This document shows positions 26,314 through 38,401 of a stretch of DNA of 64,000 nucleotides, piece after piece. Location of the stretch: contig NZ_CP104272.1 in assembly GCF_025244865.1 (NCBI RefSeq), positions 2,604,001 through 2,668,000 on the forward strand, given 5' to 3'. The notes beneath the pieces are model-generated. The model made no database searches. It was not told the DNA's origin and saw nothing but the letters and a program-made list of their open reading frames with translations. The position numbers and the translations under genes were made by a program. The first letter of the stretch is position 1, and the number at the start of each line of letters is the position of its first letter. This stretch comes from Arthrobacter sp. zg-Y1110 (GTDB lineage: Bacteria > Actinomycetota > Actinomycetes > Actinomycetales > Micrococcaceae).

Positions 26314-26991
26314 ATGGAGGGTTTTACTGCCCTCTTCGAGCAGTACGACGTCCTCGGCGCTTTCTGGGTTAATATCCAGCTTGCCTTCTGGGCGGCACTC
26401 TGGTCGCTGATACTCGGTACCGTCCTGGCACTGATGCGGATCTCGCCGATCCCCAGCCTGCAGTGGTTCGGTGCCGCCTACGTCAACATTTTCCGCAACA
26501 CCCCGCTGACCATCATCATGGTGTTCGGCTCGCTGGCGCTGTGGTCGCAGCTGAATGTCAGCCTGTCCAGCGACTTCACCACCAACTTCTTCCGCCTGGC
26601 CGTGCTGTCGCTGACTGTCTACCACGCGGCGTTCTTCTGCGAAGCCATCCGCAGCGGCGTCAACACGGTTCCGCTGGGACAGGCCGAGGCCGCCCGGGCC
26701 ATCGGCCTGGGTTTCCTGGAAGCAGCCCGGCTGGTCATTATGCCGCAGGCCTTCCGCGGCGCCATCGCCCCGATGGGCAACGTGCTGATCGCCCTGGTGA
26801 AGAACACCACCGTGGCCGCCACGGCCGGCGTCGCCCTGGAGACCTCCAGCATGATGAAGACCATGATCGAGTTCAATCCGAACCTGATGACGCAGATCTT
26901 CCTGACCTTTGCCATCGGCTACGTCATCATCGTTATCCCCATCGGCCTGCTTACCACCTGGGCCTCGAAGAAACTGGCGGTCGCACGATGA
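26314..26991 (+). CDS. gluC: Glutamate ABC transporter permease
   Basis: 225-residue inner-membrane permease of the HisMQ/GlnP family, about five spans. The EAA loop contacting the ATPase is EAARAIGLGFLEAARLVIMP at about 130-149. ATG 26314 has AAAGAGG upstream. The stop overlaps gluD by 4 nt (ATGA), indicating coupled translation. Confidence 0.93.
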   Translation: MEGFTALFEQYDVLGAFWVNIQLAFWAALWSLILGTVLALMRISPIPSLQWFGAAYVNIFRNTPLTIIMVFGSLALWSQLNVSLSSDFTTNFFRLAVLSLTVYHAAFFCEAIRSGVNTVPLGQAEAARAIGLGFLEAARLVIMPQAFRGAIAPMGNVLIALVKNTTVAATAGVALETSSMMKTMIEFNPNLMTQIFLTFAIGYVIIVIPIGLLTTWASKKLAVAR

Positions 26992-27893
26992 GCGCACAGA
27001 ATGTCCTGTTTGATGCCCCCGGGCCCAAGGCCCGCCGCAACATCATGGTCGGCAACATCCTGGGCGTGCTGCTGATCGCAGCGCTGCTCGGGGTGGCGAT
27101 CTCCGGGCTGGCGGACAAGGGCCAGTTCGACGCCGCCAAATGGACGCCCTTCCTGGAGTGGCGGACCTGGGAGTTCTTCCTGCTCCCGGGACTGCTCTCC
27201 ACGCTGAAGGCTGCCGCCGTGGCCGTGGTGACGTCGATTGTCTTCGGCCTGCTCTTCGGCATCGGGCGCCTTTCGCCTTTCAAGCCGATCAGCTGGGCCT
27301 GCGGGCTCGTGGTGGAGTTCTTCCGAGCGGTTCCCGTGCTGCTGATGATGGTGTTCTTCTACCAGTTCCTCTCCAAGTCCACTTCGGTGGAGCCGTCGCA
27401 GGTCCCCTTCTTCGCCGTTGTCATTGCCCTCACCCTGTACAACGGTTCGGTCATTGCGGAGCTGGTCCGCTCCGGCGTCTTCGGTCTGCCGAAGGGCCAG
27501 CGCGAGGCCGGACTGGCCATCGGCCTGACGCCGGGACAGTCGCTGCGCAGCATCGAGATGCCGCAGGCCCTCGTGGCCATGCTGCCGGCACTGCTGAGCC
27601 AGTTCGTGGTCATCCTGAAGGACTCCGCGCTGGGTACCTTCATCGGCTACACAGAGCTGCTGGACTACGCGCGCCGCCTGGCTGCGGGCGAAGGCAACAT
27701 CCTGCCCGCGCTGCTGGTCACCGCCGCGATCTTCATTGCCCTCAACTGGATGCTCACGTTTGCCGCCCAGCGCCTCTCCCGGCGCCTGGGTGCACGTGCC
27801 GGCAAGGTGCTGAAGATCGAAGACACCATCGAGCCCGAGGGCGTCGAAGCTCCCGTACCGGCCGCTGCACCGGCGAAGGGCGCGGGAAAGTAA
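26988..27893 (+). CDS. gluD: Glutamate ABC transporter permease
   Basis: 301 residues; second permease subunit with a longer N-terminal cytosolic region and tail. The EAA loop is REAGLAIGLTPGQSLRSIEM. ATG 26988 overlaps the gluC stop (ATGA). The frame is open far upstream inside gluC, which I disregard. The C-terminal Glu/Pro/Ala-rich tail is cytosolic. A strong terminator follows at 27920. Confidence 0.93.
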   Translation: MSAQNVLFDAPGPKARRNIMVGNILGVLLIAALLGVAISGLADKGQFDAAKWTPFLEWRTWEFFLLPGLLSTLKAAAVAVVTSIVFGLLFGIGRLSPFKPISWACGLVVEFFRAVPVLLMMVFFYQFLSKSTSVEPSQVPFFAVVIALTLYNGSVIAELVRSGVFGLPKGQREAGLAIGLTPGQSLRSIEMPQALVAMLPALLSQFVVILKDSALGTFIGYTELLDYARRLAAGEGNILPALLVTAAIFIALNWMLTFAAQRLSRRLGARAGKVLKIEDTIEPEGVEAPVPAAAPAKGAGK

Positions 27894-27919
27894 CCGCACA
27901 CGGAACCACACAGCCAACG

Positions 27920-27962
27920 AAAAGAGGAGAGGACCGGCGCCATGCCGGTCCTCTCCTCTTTT
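27920..27962 (+). terminator. Rho-independent terminator after gluABCD
   Basis: 19-bp perfect stem running from AAAAGAGGAGAGGACCGGC to its complement, 5-nt loop GCCAT, T-run on either strand. It can also serve the convergent dapE gene. Confidence 0.95.
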
Positions 27963-28008
27963 GCTGCCTAAGCCCTAAACCGACGGGGACGGAACCCCGC
28001 GGCCGGTG

Positions 28009-29100
28009 CTAGCTCAGCCAGGACCTCAGTGCCGCCAGGCACTCCCTCACTGCGCCGGCATGCACGTGTTCGTTATCGGTGTGCGCCAGCAGGGCGTCCC
28101 CGGGACCGAAGTTCACGGCGGGAATGCCCAGCGCGCTGAACCGGGCGACGTCGGTCCAGCCGTATTTCGGTTTCGGTTCGGCGCCCACGGCGGCCACGAA
28201 GGATGCCGCCGCCGGCAGGGTCAGCCCCGGCCGGGCGCCGGCCGCCGCGTCGGTGCGGACGACGTCGAACCCTGAAAGCAGCTCCCGGACGTAGGCTTCG
28301 GCTTCCGCAATGCCCTTGTCCGGGGCAAAGCGGTAGTTGATTTCGACGGTGGCCGCATCCGGAATCACATTGCCCGCCGTCCCGCCCCAGATCCGGACGG
28401 CGTTCAGGGACTCACGGAAGTCCAGGCCCTCGACGTTCACCGTGGCCGGGGAGTGGTCGCGCAGCCGCACCAGGATGTCCGCCGCGGCGTGGATGGCGTT
28501 CTCCCCCATCCAGGCCCGCGCCGAATGCGCGGCACGGCCCGTGGTGGTGGCGTGGAAGCGCATGGTGCCGTTGCAGCCGCCCTCCACGGTCCCGTTGGTC
28601 GGCTCCAGGAGGACGGCGAAGTCCGCCTTCAGCCAGTCCGGATGGCTGCGCTCCAACCGGCCGAGTCCGCTGAGGGAAGCCTCGACTTCTTCGTGGTCGT
28701 AAAACACGTACGTGATGTCCCTGGCGGGCTCGGTGAGGGCGGCAGCCAGGGCCAGCTGGACCGCCACGCCGCCCTTCATGTCGGTGGCGCCGCGGCCGTA
28801 GAGGACGTCCCCGTCCCACGTCGACGGTACGGTTCCGCGCGAGCCCGGCACCGTCGGCAGCGGCACGGTGTCCAGGTGGCCGGCAAGGATGATCCGCTCC
28901 GCCCGGCCGAGCCGGGTCCGGGCCACCACGGAGTCCCCGTCCCGGGACACTTCGAGGTGGGGGCAGGTACGGAGAGCGGTCTCGACGGCATCCGCCAGGG
29001 CGGTCTCGTTACCGGAAACGCTCTCGAAGTCCATCAGGGCCGCGGTCAGGTCCGCGACGTCGCCGAAAAGATCCAAGGAGGGCACAGATGCATCAGTCAC
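28009..29100 (-). CDS. dapE: Succinyl-diaminopimelate desuccinylase
   Basis: Lysine/peptidoglycan pathway: hydrolyses N-succinyl-LL-diaminopimelate to LL-diaminopimelate and succinate. 363 residues of the M20 family with dizinc ligands in AGHLDTVP (His), [10 protein letters not shown] (Asp), DHEEVEAS (Glu pair), LLEPTNG (Glu) and a C-terminal His ([15 protein letters not shown]). GTG 29100 is preceded directly by GGGAGG, so the ribosome site spacing is poor and a leaderless or slightly different start is possible. Divergent from dapD across 33 nt. Confidence 0.93.
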   Translation of the reverse strand: MTDASVPSLDLFGDVADLTAALMDFESVSGNETALADAVETALRTCPHLEVSRDGDSVVARTRLGRAERIILAGHLDTVPLPTVPGSRGTVPSTWDGDVLYGRGATDMKGGVAVQLALAAALTEPARDITYVFYDHEEVEASLSGLGRLERSHPDWLKADFAVLLEPTNGTVEGGCNGTMRFHATTTGRAAHSARAWMGENAIHAAADILVRLRDHSPATVNVEGLDFRESLNAVRIWGGTAGNVIPDAATVEINYRFAPDKGIAEAEAYVRELLSGFDVVRTDAAAGARPGLTLPAAASFVAAVGAEPKPKYGWTDVARFSALGIPAVNFGPGDALLAHTDNEHVHAGAVRECLAALRSWLS

Positions 29101-29120
29101 CCTCCCACAGTACCGCTCGG

Positions 29121-29126
29121 TAGACT
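29121..29126 (+). promoter_or_regulatory. Candidate -10 box of dapD
   Basis: TAGACT (TANNNT) lies 7 nt before the dapD ATG (29134). No ribosome binding site lies between, so the dapD message is likely leaderless. Confidence 0.55.
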
Positions 29127-29133
29127 GGGAACC

Positions 29134-30111
29134 ATGACTGTAAGCGCTGCCCCCACACCCGCTGAAACCCCCGACACCCGTACTGCATCAGGCCTCGGCC
29201 TGGCCACCGTAACGTCCGACGGCGTCGTGCTCGATGTCTGGTTCCCCCGCCCCCTGCTGGGTGATGCCGCTTTCGACGGCGCCCTGAAAGACGATCTCGA
29301 TGCCGCAGCCGCTGCCATGGCCGACGGTATCCGCGGCACCCACGGCGAAGTGCTGGAAACCCGGATCGACCTCGACGCCGCCCCCGCCGACACAGCCGAC
29401 GCCTACCTCCGCCTGCACCTGCTTTCCGCCCGCCTGGTCCAGCCGAACACCATCAACCTTGACGGCATCTTCGCTGCCCTGCCCAACGTGGTCTGGACCA
29501 ACCACGGACCGTGCGCGGTGGCCGACTTCGAGGCGGTCCGCCTGCGGCTGCGCAGCCGCGGCACCGTGACGGTCTACGGTGTGGACAAGTTCCCCCGCAT
29601 GGCCGACTACGTACTGCCCTCCGGCGTCCGCATTGCCGACGCCGGCCGGGTCCGCCTCGGCGCCCACCTCGCCGAAGGCACCACCGTGATGCACGAAGGC
29701 TTCGTCAACTTCAACGCCGGCACCCTCGGCACGTCGATGGTCGAAGGCCGCATCTCCGCCGGAGTTGTGGTGGGCGACGGGACCGACGTCGGCGGCGGCG
29801 CCTCCATCATGGGCACCCTCTCCGGCGGCGGCAAGGAAAAGATCACCCTGGGCGAACGTGTCCTCCTGGGCGCGAACTCCGGCGTCGGCATCAGCATCGG
29901 TGACGACAGCGTGGTTGAGGCCGGGCTGTACGTGACGGCCGGGACCCGGGTCAGCGTCCTCGACGGCGGCGAGCCCCGCCTGGTGAAGGCCGCTGAACTC
30001 TCGGGCGTGCCCAACCTCCTGTTCCGCCGCAATTCCGCCACCGGTGCCGTGGAAGCACTGCCCCGCAACGGACGCACCGTGGAACTCAACTCCGCGCTGC
30101 ACGCGAACTAG
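29134..30111 (+). CDS. dapD: Tetrahydrodipicolinate N-succinyltransferase
   Basis: Adds succinyl from succinyl-CoA to tetrahydrodipicolinate in lysine and cell-wall synthesis. 325 residues of the actinobacterial DapD type: N-terminal helical domain, then a left-handed beta-helix of hexapeptide repeats from about 165 to 270 ([38 protein letters not shown]). ATG 29134 starts directly after a -10-like box. It forms a divergent pair with dapE; dapC for the intervening step lies 4 kb away at 33738. Confidence 0.95.
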   Translation: MTVSAAPTPAETPDTRTASGLGLATVTSDGVVLDVWFPRPLLGDAAFDGALKDDLDAAAAAMADGIRGTHGEVLETRIDLDAAPADTADAYLRLHLLSARLVQPNTINLDGIFAALPNVVWTNHGPCAVADFEAVRLRLRSRGTVTVYGVDKFPRMADYVLPSGVRIADAGRVRLGAHLAEGTTVMHEGFVNFNAGTLGTSMVEGRISAGVVVGDGTDVGGGASIMGTLSGGGKEKITLGERVLLGANSGVGISIGDDSVVEAGLYVTAGTRVSVLDGGEPRLVKAAELSGVPNLLFRRNSATGAVEALPRNGRTVELNSALHAN

Positions 30112-30123
30112 CGGCCGGACGCC

Positions 30124-30993
30124 ATGCAACTGCTCCAGCAGCATGAAACCCGTTCCTTCCGGGTGCTGGTCCTGCTGCTGGTGCTGTGCGTGGCGGCGTT
30201 CGCCGCCTTGTTCGCCGTCTCCGCGCTCTCGGGAAAGAAGCAGGCACCGGTGATCACTGAACGCTGCGTGGCCGTCGTGGGCGGCGCGGAATACTGGCTG
30301 ACGCTGGAACAGGCGGCGAACGCCTCGATCATCTCCGGGGTGGCGGTGGCCCGCGGGCTGCCGCCGCGCGCCGTCTCCATTGCCCTGGCCACTGCCCTGC
30401 AGGAATCGGGGCTGCGCAACGTGGATTACGGCGACGACGCCGGCCCGGACTCCCGGGGGCTCTTCCAGCAGCGCCCGTCGCAGGGTTGGGGCAGCGAGGC
30501 ACAGGTCATGGACCCCGCCTACGCCGCCACCGCCTTCTACAACGGCCTGGAGCAGGTCCCGGGGTACTTGGAGCTCCCGATCACGGAAGCGGCCCAGGCG
30601 GTCCAGCGCAGCGCCTTCCCGGACGCGTACGCCAAGCATGAGGGCCCTGCCCGGGCCTTCGCTTCCGCCCTCACCGGGCAGACCCCCACCGCCCTCTCCT
30701 GCACCCTGCGGGCGCCGGTCGAATCCGCCGATCCCGCGGTGAGCGCTGCCGCCGTCGAGGAAATCTACGGACCGCTCAACGGATCCGTGCTGGGCCCGCT
30801 CTATCTGGCCGACGTCGAGGGTGCCTACGGCTGGTCCGTGGCCCAGTGGTTTGTCGCCAATGCCAAGACGCTGGGGATCGAGTCCGTGGCCTACGACGGC
30901 CGGACCTGGCATCGGGGTACGGCCGTCTGGACGGAATCGGACGCCGTACCCGGCCAGGTGGCCGTCACCGCGTTCAGTCTCCCCGCCGAATAA
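30124..30993 (+). CDS. Exported protein with lysozyme-like/transglycosylase fold
   Basis: 289 residues. One N-terminal membrane span (about 12-34), then an extracytoplasmic domain with ATALQESGLRNVDYGDDAGP and SRGLFQQRPSQGWGS (about 94-125), the pattern of Rpf/lytic-transglycosylase-like domains: Glu after ALQ is the candidate catalytic acid. Actinobacterial relatives are often named heavy metal transporter, for which nothing here gives support. Probably acts on cell-wall glycan, or is an inactive relative. 12 nt after dapD, so possibly co-transcribed. Confidence 0.72.
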   Translation: MQLLQQHETRSFRVLVLLLVLCVAAFAALFAVSALSGKKQAPVITERCVAVVGGAEYWLTLEQAANASIISGVAVARGLPPRAVSIALATALQESGLRNVDYGDDAGPDSRGLFQQRPSQGWGSEAQVMDPAYAATAFYNGLEQVPGYLELPITEAAQAVQRSAFPDAYAKHEGPARAFASALTGQTPTALSCTLRAPVESADPAVSAAAVEEIYGPLNGSVLGPLYLADVEGAYGWSVAQWFVANAKTLGIESVAYDGRTWHRGTAVWTESDAVPGQVAVTAFSLPAE

Positions 30994-31041
30994 ACGGTCC
31001 CGCCGGGGCACCACCGCCGCGGATACGGACGAGGAAGCGTT

Positions 31042-31047
31042 TAGGCT
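31042..31047 (+). promoter_or_regulatory. Candidate -10 box of galE
   Basis: TAGGCT (TANNNT) lies 7 nt before the galE ATG; leaderless message predicted. Confidence 0.5.
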
Positions 31048-31054
31048 TAGAACC

Positions 31055-32071
31055 ATGCGCATTCTAGTCACCGGTGGCACCGGCTATATCGGATCCCACA
31101 CCACTCTCGCCCTCCTCGAAGCGGGCCACGATGTGGTGGTCCTGGACAACCTCCAGAATTCAAACGAGGAATCGCTGCGGCGGGTCCAGGAATTGACCGG
31201 CCGCAAGGCGGAATTCATCAAGGCAGACCTGCTGGATGAAGCGGCGCTCGAAGCGGCATTCGACGGCCGCTCCATCGACGCGGTCATCCACTTCGCCGGG
31301 CTGAAGGCAGTGGGCGAATCGGTGGCCAAGCCGCTGTACTACTACACCAACAATGTGGTCGGCACCATCAACCTGCTGCATGCCATGGACCGGCATGACG
31401 TGCGGACCATCGTCTTCAGCTCCTCCGCCACCGTCTACGGCGCATCCGAAGAGGTTCCCCTCACCGAGGACTCCCCCATGGATGCCGTGAACCCCTACGG
31501 GCGCACCAAGGAGCAGATCGAGGACATCCTCAGCGACCTCGGTGCCGCCGATGAACGCTGGAGCGTCGCCCTGCTGCGGTACTTCAACCCTGCCGGGGCC
31601 CACGAGTCCGGCCTGATCGGCGAGGATCCCACCGGAGTCCCGAACAACCTGCTGCCGTTCGTGGCGCAGGTTGCCGTCGGCCGCCGTGAAAAGGTCATGG
31701 TCTTCGGCAACGACTACCCCACACCGGACGGCACCGGCGTCCGCGACTACATCCATGTAGTGGACCTGGCCGCAGGCCACCTCGCCGCCCTCAACTACCT
31801 GGGCGAGGCCCCCGGCGTGCACCGCTGGAACCTGGGCACGGGCAACGGCTCTTCCGTCCTGGAAGTCCTCTCCGCCTTCTCCGCTGCCGCAGGCAAGGAA
31901 ATCCCGTACGAGTTCGCCGAGCGCCGCCCGGGTGATGCCGCCGTCAGCTACGCCGACCCTGCCGCAGCGCACGCCGACCTCGGCTGGCGGGCCGAACGCA
32001 CGCTGGAAAGCATGTGCGAGGACCACTGGCGCTGGCAGAAGAACAACCCCGAAGGCTACACCGCCCCGTAG
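31055..32071 (+). CDS. galE: UDP-glucose 4-epimerase
   Basis: Interconverts UDP-glucose and UDP-galactose with bound NAD+, feeding galactose use and cell-wall galactan. 338 residues: NAD loop TGGTGYIGSH at about 6-15, catalytic Ser/Thr region SSSATVYG at about 123-130, Tyr-Lys pair in NPYGRTK at about 148-154 (YxxxK), and RYFNPAGAH. ATG 31055 chosen; the open frame upstream to 30821 lies inside the previous gene. A strong terminator follows at 32147. Confidence 0.96.
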   Translation: MRILVTGGTGYIGSHTTLALLEAGHDVVVLDNLQNSNEESLRRVQELTGRKAEFIKADLLDEAALEAAFDGRSIDAVIHFAGLKAVGESVAKPLYYYTNNVVGTINLLHAMDRHDVRTIVFSSSATVYGASEEVPLTEDSPMDAVNPYGRTKEQIEDILSDLGAADERWSVALLRYFNPAGAHESGLIGEDPTGVPNNLLPFVAQVAVGRREKVMVFGNDYPTPDGTGVRDYIHVVDLAAGHLAALNYLGEAPGVHRWNLGTGNGSSVLEVLSAFSAAAGKEIPYEFAERRPGDAAVSYADPAAAHADLGWRAERTLESMCEDHWRWQKNNPEGYTAP

Positions 32072-32146
32072 GGCTTCCAGCCCCGTCAGCACCGCTGCCC
32101 GGCCTGGCCGCCGGAAAACCGGGCTGCGGATATAAGCGTTCAACAG

Positions 32147-32190
32147 AAAAAGGGAAGGTCCCCGGAATTTTCCGGGGACCTTCCCTTTTT
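32147..32190. terminator. Bidirectional rho-independent terminator galE/gltA
   Basis: A ~21-bp stem from AAAAAGGGAAGGTCCCCGG to its complement with AATTTT between, T-runs on both strands. It ends galE and the convergent gltA. Confidence 0.95.
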
Positions 32191-32209
32191 CCTGTGTCTT
32201 ACAAAACGA

Positions 32210-33502
<1,293 letters not shown>

Positions 33503-33737
33503 TAATTCTCCTTTAGGAGTTTTCGAAACCGCCGCTATGTACATCCGCTTCCGGCGGACATAGTGCATTCCACTAAACTATTTCGCTAAAACGCTACCGG
33601 TTTCAGTGCCCTTACCACTAATCGAGGCGGGCACTGTTGTACAAGCGCAACATGGCTGGGCGCAGTATTACGGTGCAGTGCCCAATACTATTCCTCCACA
33701 GCACCTCCGCCGTCCGGGGGTTGTCCGGGCGCCGGGG

Positions 33738-34913
33738 CTATCCGCGCCGCAGGCCGTCCGGCACGGACCCCGCGTGCAGGCGCTCTGCGGCTGCACGGAT
33801 GCCCTCGTCCGTGCCGGTGAGGGCAATCCGGACGTAGCCGGCACCGGCGTCGCCGTAGAAAACGCCGGGGCCCACGACTATTCCCAGTTCCGCGAAACGG
33901 GCCACGGTGGTCCAGGTGTCCTCGCCCGCACTCGCCCACAGGTACAACCCGGCTTCCGAGTGCTCAATCTTCAGGCCGAACGCCTCGAGTGCCGGGACGA
34001 GCAGGTTGCGGCGGGAGCGGTAGAGGTCCTTCTGGGCCGCCACGTGCGCCTCATCGCGCAGCGCTGCGGCCATGGCGGCCTGCACCGGCGCGGGGACGAT
34101 CATTCCGGCGTGCTTGCGGCTGTTGACCAGGTTGGCGATCAGCGCCGGATCTCCGGCCGTGAACGCAGCCCGGTAACCGGCCATGTTGGACTGCTTGCTC
34201 AGGGAGTACACCGCGAGCAGGTTCTCGGTGCTTCCGCCGCTGATCCGCGGATCCAGGATGCTGGGGACGGGTTCGCCGCCTTCAGCAGGATCCCACTGTC
34301 CCCAGCCGAGTTCGGCATAGCATTCGTCCGAGGCAACCACTGCGCCCAGGGCACGGGCTTCTTCGACGAGGGTGCGCAGCGACTGGGCGGAGCGCACAAT
34401 GCCGGTGGGGTTGCCCGGGGAGTTCACCCAGACCAGCCGTACGCGGGAACGCGTCTGCTCGTCCAGATCCGAGAGGTGGTCCGCGGCTACCGCCGTCGCA
34501 CCGGCAAAGACAGCACCCATATCGTAGGTGGGGTAAGCCACCACGGGGCGGACAACGACGTCGCCCTCCCCCAGACCGAGCAGCAGCGGCAGCCAGGCCA
34601 CGAGTTCCTTCGAACCCACGGTGGGGAGCACGGCGGCCGGATCCAGCCCGGACACGTTCCGGCGGCGGGCAAACCAGTCGACGACGGCGGCGCGCAGGTC
34701 CGCGGTGCCGTGCGTAGTGGGATAGCCCGGGGCATCCGAAGCCGCTGCCAGCGCGTCACGGACGACGGCGGGCGTCGGGTCCACGGGGGTGCCGATGGAC
34801 AGGTTCACCGCTCCGTCAGGGTGCTCAGCTGCCCGGCGCTGGTAGGGCGCCATGGCGTCCCAGGGGTATTCCGGCAGGTCCAGCCCGAAGGCCCGGGACG
34901 CCGCGGCGCTCAT
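33738..34913 (-). CDS. dapC: Succinyldiaminopimelate aminotransferase
   Basis: PLP enzyme that transaminates N-succinyl-2-amino-6-ketopimelate with glutamate, the step between DapD and DapE. 391 residues, fold type I: SIGTPVDPTP near the N-terminus, NSPGNPTGI, SDECYAELGW and the PLP lysine in VYSLSKQSNMAGYR. ATG 34913 overlaps the fdxA stop (ATGA), giving translational coupling; the fdxA-dapC pair is common in Actinobacteria. The step assignment rests on the fdxA link and on dapD/dapE nearby. Confidence 0.92.
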   Translation of the reverse strand: MSAAASRAFGLDLPEYPWDAMAPYQRRAAEHPDGAVNLSIGTPVDPTPAVVRDALAAASDAPGYPTTHGTADLRAAVVDWFARRRNVSGLDPAAVLPTVGSKELVAWLPLLLGLGEGDVVVRPVVAYPTYDMGAVFAGATAVAADHLSDLDEQTRSRVRLVWVNSPGNPTGIVRSAQSLRTLVEEARALGAVVASDECYAELGWGQWDPAEGGEPVPSILDPRISGGSTENLLAVYSLSKQSNMAGYRAAFTAGDPALIANLVNSRKHAGMIVPAPVQAAMAAALRDEAHVAAQKDLYRSRRNLLVPALEAFGLKIEHSEAGLYLWASAGEDTWTTVARFAELGIVVGPGVFYGDAGAGYVRIALTGTDEGIRAAAERLHAGSVPDGLRRG

Positions 34914-35233
34914 GCCTGGTTCTGCGGCGGCAGGGCCGCGATGATCGGGTGGTCCGTGTGCGTGTTGCCTACCTTGGCAGCACCGCCGGGCGAGCCCAGG
35001 ACGTCGAAGAACTCGACATTGGCCTTGTAGTACTCGGCCCATTCCTCGGGAGTGTCGTCTTCGTAGTAGATGGCCTCCACCGGGCAGACAGGTTCGCAGG
35101 CCCCGCAGTCAACACATTCGTCCGGGTGGATGTAGAGGGAGCGTTCGCCTTCATAGATGCAGTCCACGGGGCATTCTTCGATACATGCCTTGTCTTTTAC
35201 ATCCACGCACGGCTGCGCAATTACGTACGTCAC
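34910..35233 (-). CDS. fdxA: 7Fe ferredoxin
   Basis: 107-residue electron carrier with one 3Fe-4S and one 4Fe-4S cluster. Cys pattern: C9, C17, ECPVDC (C21/C25-type), then CVDCGACEPVCPVEAIYYED, as in the bacterial 7Fe group with the extended C-terminus (TPEEWAEYYKANVEFF). ATG at 35233; first gene of the fdxA-dapC pair. Partner enzymes are not shown by context. Confidence 0.96.
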   Translation of the reverse strand: MTYVIAQPCVDVKDKACIEECPVDCIYEGERSLYIHPDECVDCGACEPVCPVEAIYYEDDTPEEWAEYYKANVEFFDVLGSPGGAAKVGNTHTDHPIIAALPPQNQA

Positions 35234-35360
35234 GTCCCTTGCCTTCCTGATCTGCGGACCGTCGCCTCAAGGGACGGCGGGTCGCTGGGTGTTGGTTCCA
35301 CGTTAGTAGCCTTGTCCATTATCTCCCAGCCGGAGCGTCCCGGTGACGCCGGCCCCGCCG

Positions 35361-35366
35361 TAGGAT
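35361..35366 (+). promoter_or_regulatory. Candidate -10 box of the SH3-like gene
   Basis: TAGGAT (TANNNT) lies 6 nt before ATG 35373; GGAGGG fills the gap and could also act as a ribosome site if the message started upstream. Confidence 0.45.
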
Positions 35367-35372
35367 GGAGGG

Positions 35373-35615
35373 ATGACGCCCGAAGACCCTGCCGCGCTGC
35401 TGCGCGCCCTGCAGCCCGGGGTGCGCGTGGTGGTCCGCTACCGGATCGACGGCGGCTTCACGGACGCACTGGGCACCCTGAGCGACGTCGGGACGGACGC
35501 CAGTACGGTCTCCACCCGCCGCGGCGAGGTCCTTATCGCGTATGCGCTGGTCACGGCGGCCAAAACCGTCCCGCCCGCTCCCCCGCGCCGAGCTGCGCGG
35601 ACGCGTCCGCTGTAA
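35373..35615 (+). CDS. Small SH3-like (Rv0428c N-terminal type) protein
   Basis: 80 residues: GVRVVVRYRIDGGFTDALGT, then VSTRRGEVLIAYALVTAAKTV and a basic tail. This resembles the SH3-like domain that precedes the GNAT acetyltransferase domain in Rv0428c-type proteins, which also often lie beside fdxA; here the acetyltransferase part is absent and the gene ends with a terminator 18 nt later. The resemblance is from memory of family sequences, so moderately sure. Role unknown. Confidence 0.7.
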   Translation: MTPEDPAALLRALQPGVRVVVRYRIDGGFTDALGTLSDVGTDASTVSTRRGEVLIAYALVTAAKTVPPAPPRRAARTRPL

Positions 35616-35633
35616 ACCCTCGAAACCGCATGC

Positions 35634-35671
35634 AAAAGGCCGCCGGAACTTTTGTTCCAGCGGCCTTTTTT
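35634..35671 (+). terminator. Rho-independent terminator
   Basis: Stem of about 15 bp with one C-A mismatch, AAAAGGCCGCCGGAAC / GTTCCAGCGGCCTTTT, TTTT loop and T-run. It also faces the convergent membrane-protein gene. Confidence 0.92.
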
Positions 35672-35695
35672 GCGTACTTGAGTTCTGCGGATACC

Positions 35696-36139
35696 TTAGG
35701 CGGCGGTCCCGGCTGCCCGGTCCCGGCCGAGCACGCGTGCGCAGACCAGCACGGCTGCGACGGTGGCCAAGGCCTGCCCGAAGAGCCAGACCAGCCCGGC
35801 GGTCACCACCGGCGGCTGCTCCGGAGCGGAGGAACCGGTCACGATCAGCGGCACCTCACTGACGAGGTCCAGGGAAAAGAGCCCCAGCACCACGTAGGTG
35901 ATCACGCCGGTGACGGCGCTCAGCAGCGCACTGCGCTGCCAGAGGCCTACCAGCAAGGCGACGGCACCGCTGAACACTACGGCAAGCAGCGCACCGACGG
36001 GCAGTCCGTCGTCGCCGGCATACACCACGTGGCCGTGCAGGGACGTGCCCAGCAGGGCGGCCAGGATCCCGCCGGCAACGGCCACAAGAGGCCCCCGCCA
36101 GCGCGGGGACCTCTTGCCGGTTTCAGCCGTGGTGGAAAT
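35696..36139 (-). CDS. Membrane protein of unknown function, start unclear
   Basis: About 147 residues with four membrane spans (AVAGGILAALLGTS, ALLAVVFSGAVALLVGLW, AVTGVITYVVLGLFSL, ALATVAAVLVCARVLG). No known motif. The frame has no ATG/GTG/TTG at a sensible place: upstream ATG 36238 lies deep in typA, GTG 36085 would cut off the basic KRSPRWRG before the first span, and an ATT at 36139 follows AAGG by 7 nt just after the typA stop. I give the ATT start as best fit; it is uncertain. Probably co-transcribed with typA. Confidence 0.65.
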   Translation of the reverse strand: MSTTAETGKRSPRWRGPLVAVAGGILAALLGTSLHGHVVYAGDDGLPVGALLAVVFSGAVALLVGLWQRSALLSAVTGVITYVVLGLFSLDLVSEVPLIVTGSSAPEQPPVVTAGLVWLFGQALATVAAVLVCARVLGRDRAAGTAA

Positions 36140-36141
36140 GA

Positions 36142-38064
<1,923 letters not shown>

Positions 38065-38401
38065 GCGTGAGGACTCAATTCATAGGAGATCAGTTCGGGG
38101 TGTATCTTTTTCGGCCGGATGGGTACCGGCGTTTCCGGCTGTTCTGTACGAATGCTGATTCAATCGCTTGCTCAATCACCAGTCAGAATCCACCGAAGGC
38201 CCCGCCGTCAGCGGGCACGCTAACATTCTAGTCGCAATACCATACGATCCCTAATGCGTGCCTTTGAGGGGCGGACCGGACAGCGCGGCTTCGGGGCGCG
38301 GACAGGGCCTGGGGCAGGCGCAGAACCGGGGCCGTGCCGGACACACTGAAGGCGGGGAACCTGTCCGGTTCCCCGCCTTCAGTGCATGTGCTGCCAGGCC
38401 G
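38065..38401. other. 337-nt gap between typA and the peptide-transporter operon
   Basis: No supported gene. It contains a candidate typA -10 box (minus strand TAGAAT at 38225-38230, leader of about 155 nt), a G/C-rich stretch, and the hairpin at 38344 that should end the peptide-transporter operon. Confidence 0.5.
38344..38384 (-). terminator. Terminator hairpin of the peptide-transporter operon
   Basis: 18-bp perfect stem CACTGAAGGCGGGGAACC / GGTTCCCCGCCTTCAGTG with loop TGTCC, 18 nt after the ATPase stop. There is no T-run, which is common for actinobacterial hairpin terminators. Confidence 0.8.

Noticed and set aside
28453..29133. 227-residue N-terminal extension of DapD
   Set aside because: It is antisense to dapE; ATG 29134 begins the family N-terminus directly after a -10-like box.
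33503..33737. Riboswitch or small RNA upstream of gltA
   Set aside because: No conserved riboswitch core or strong folded element is visible; only a 4-bp hairpin at the ribosome site.
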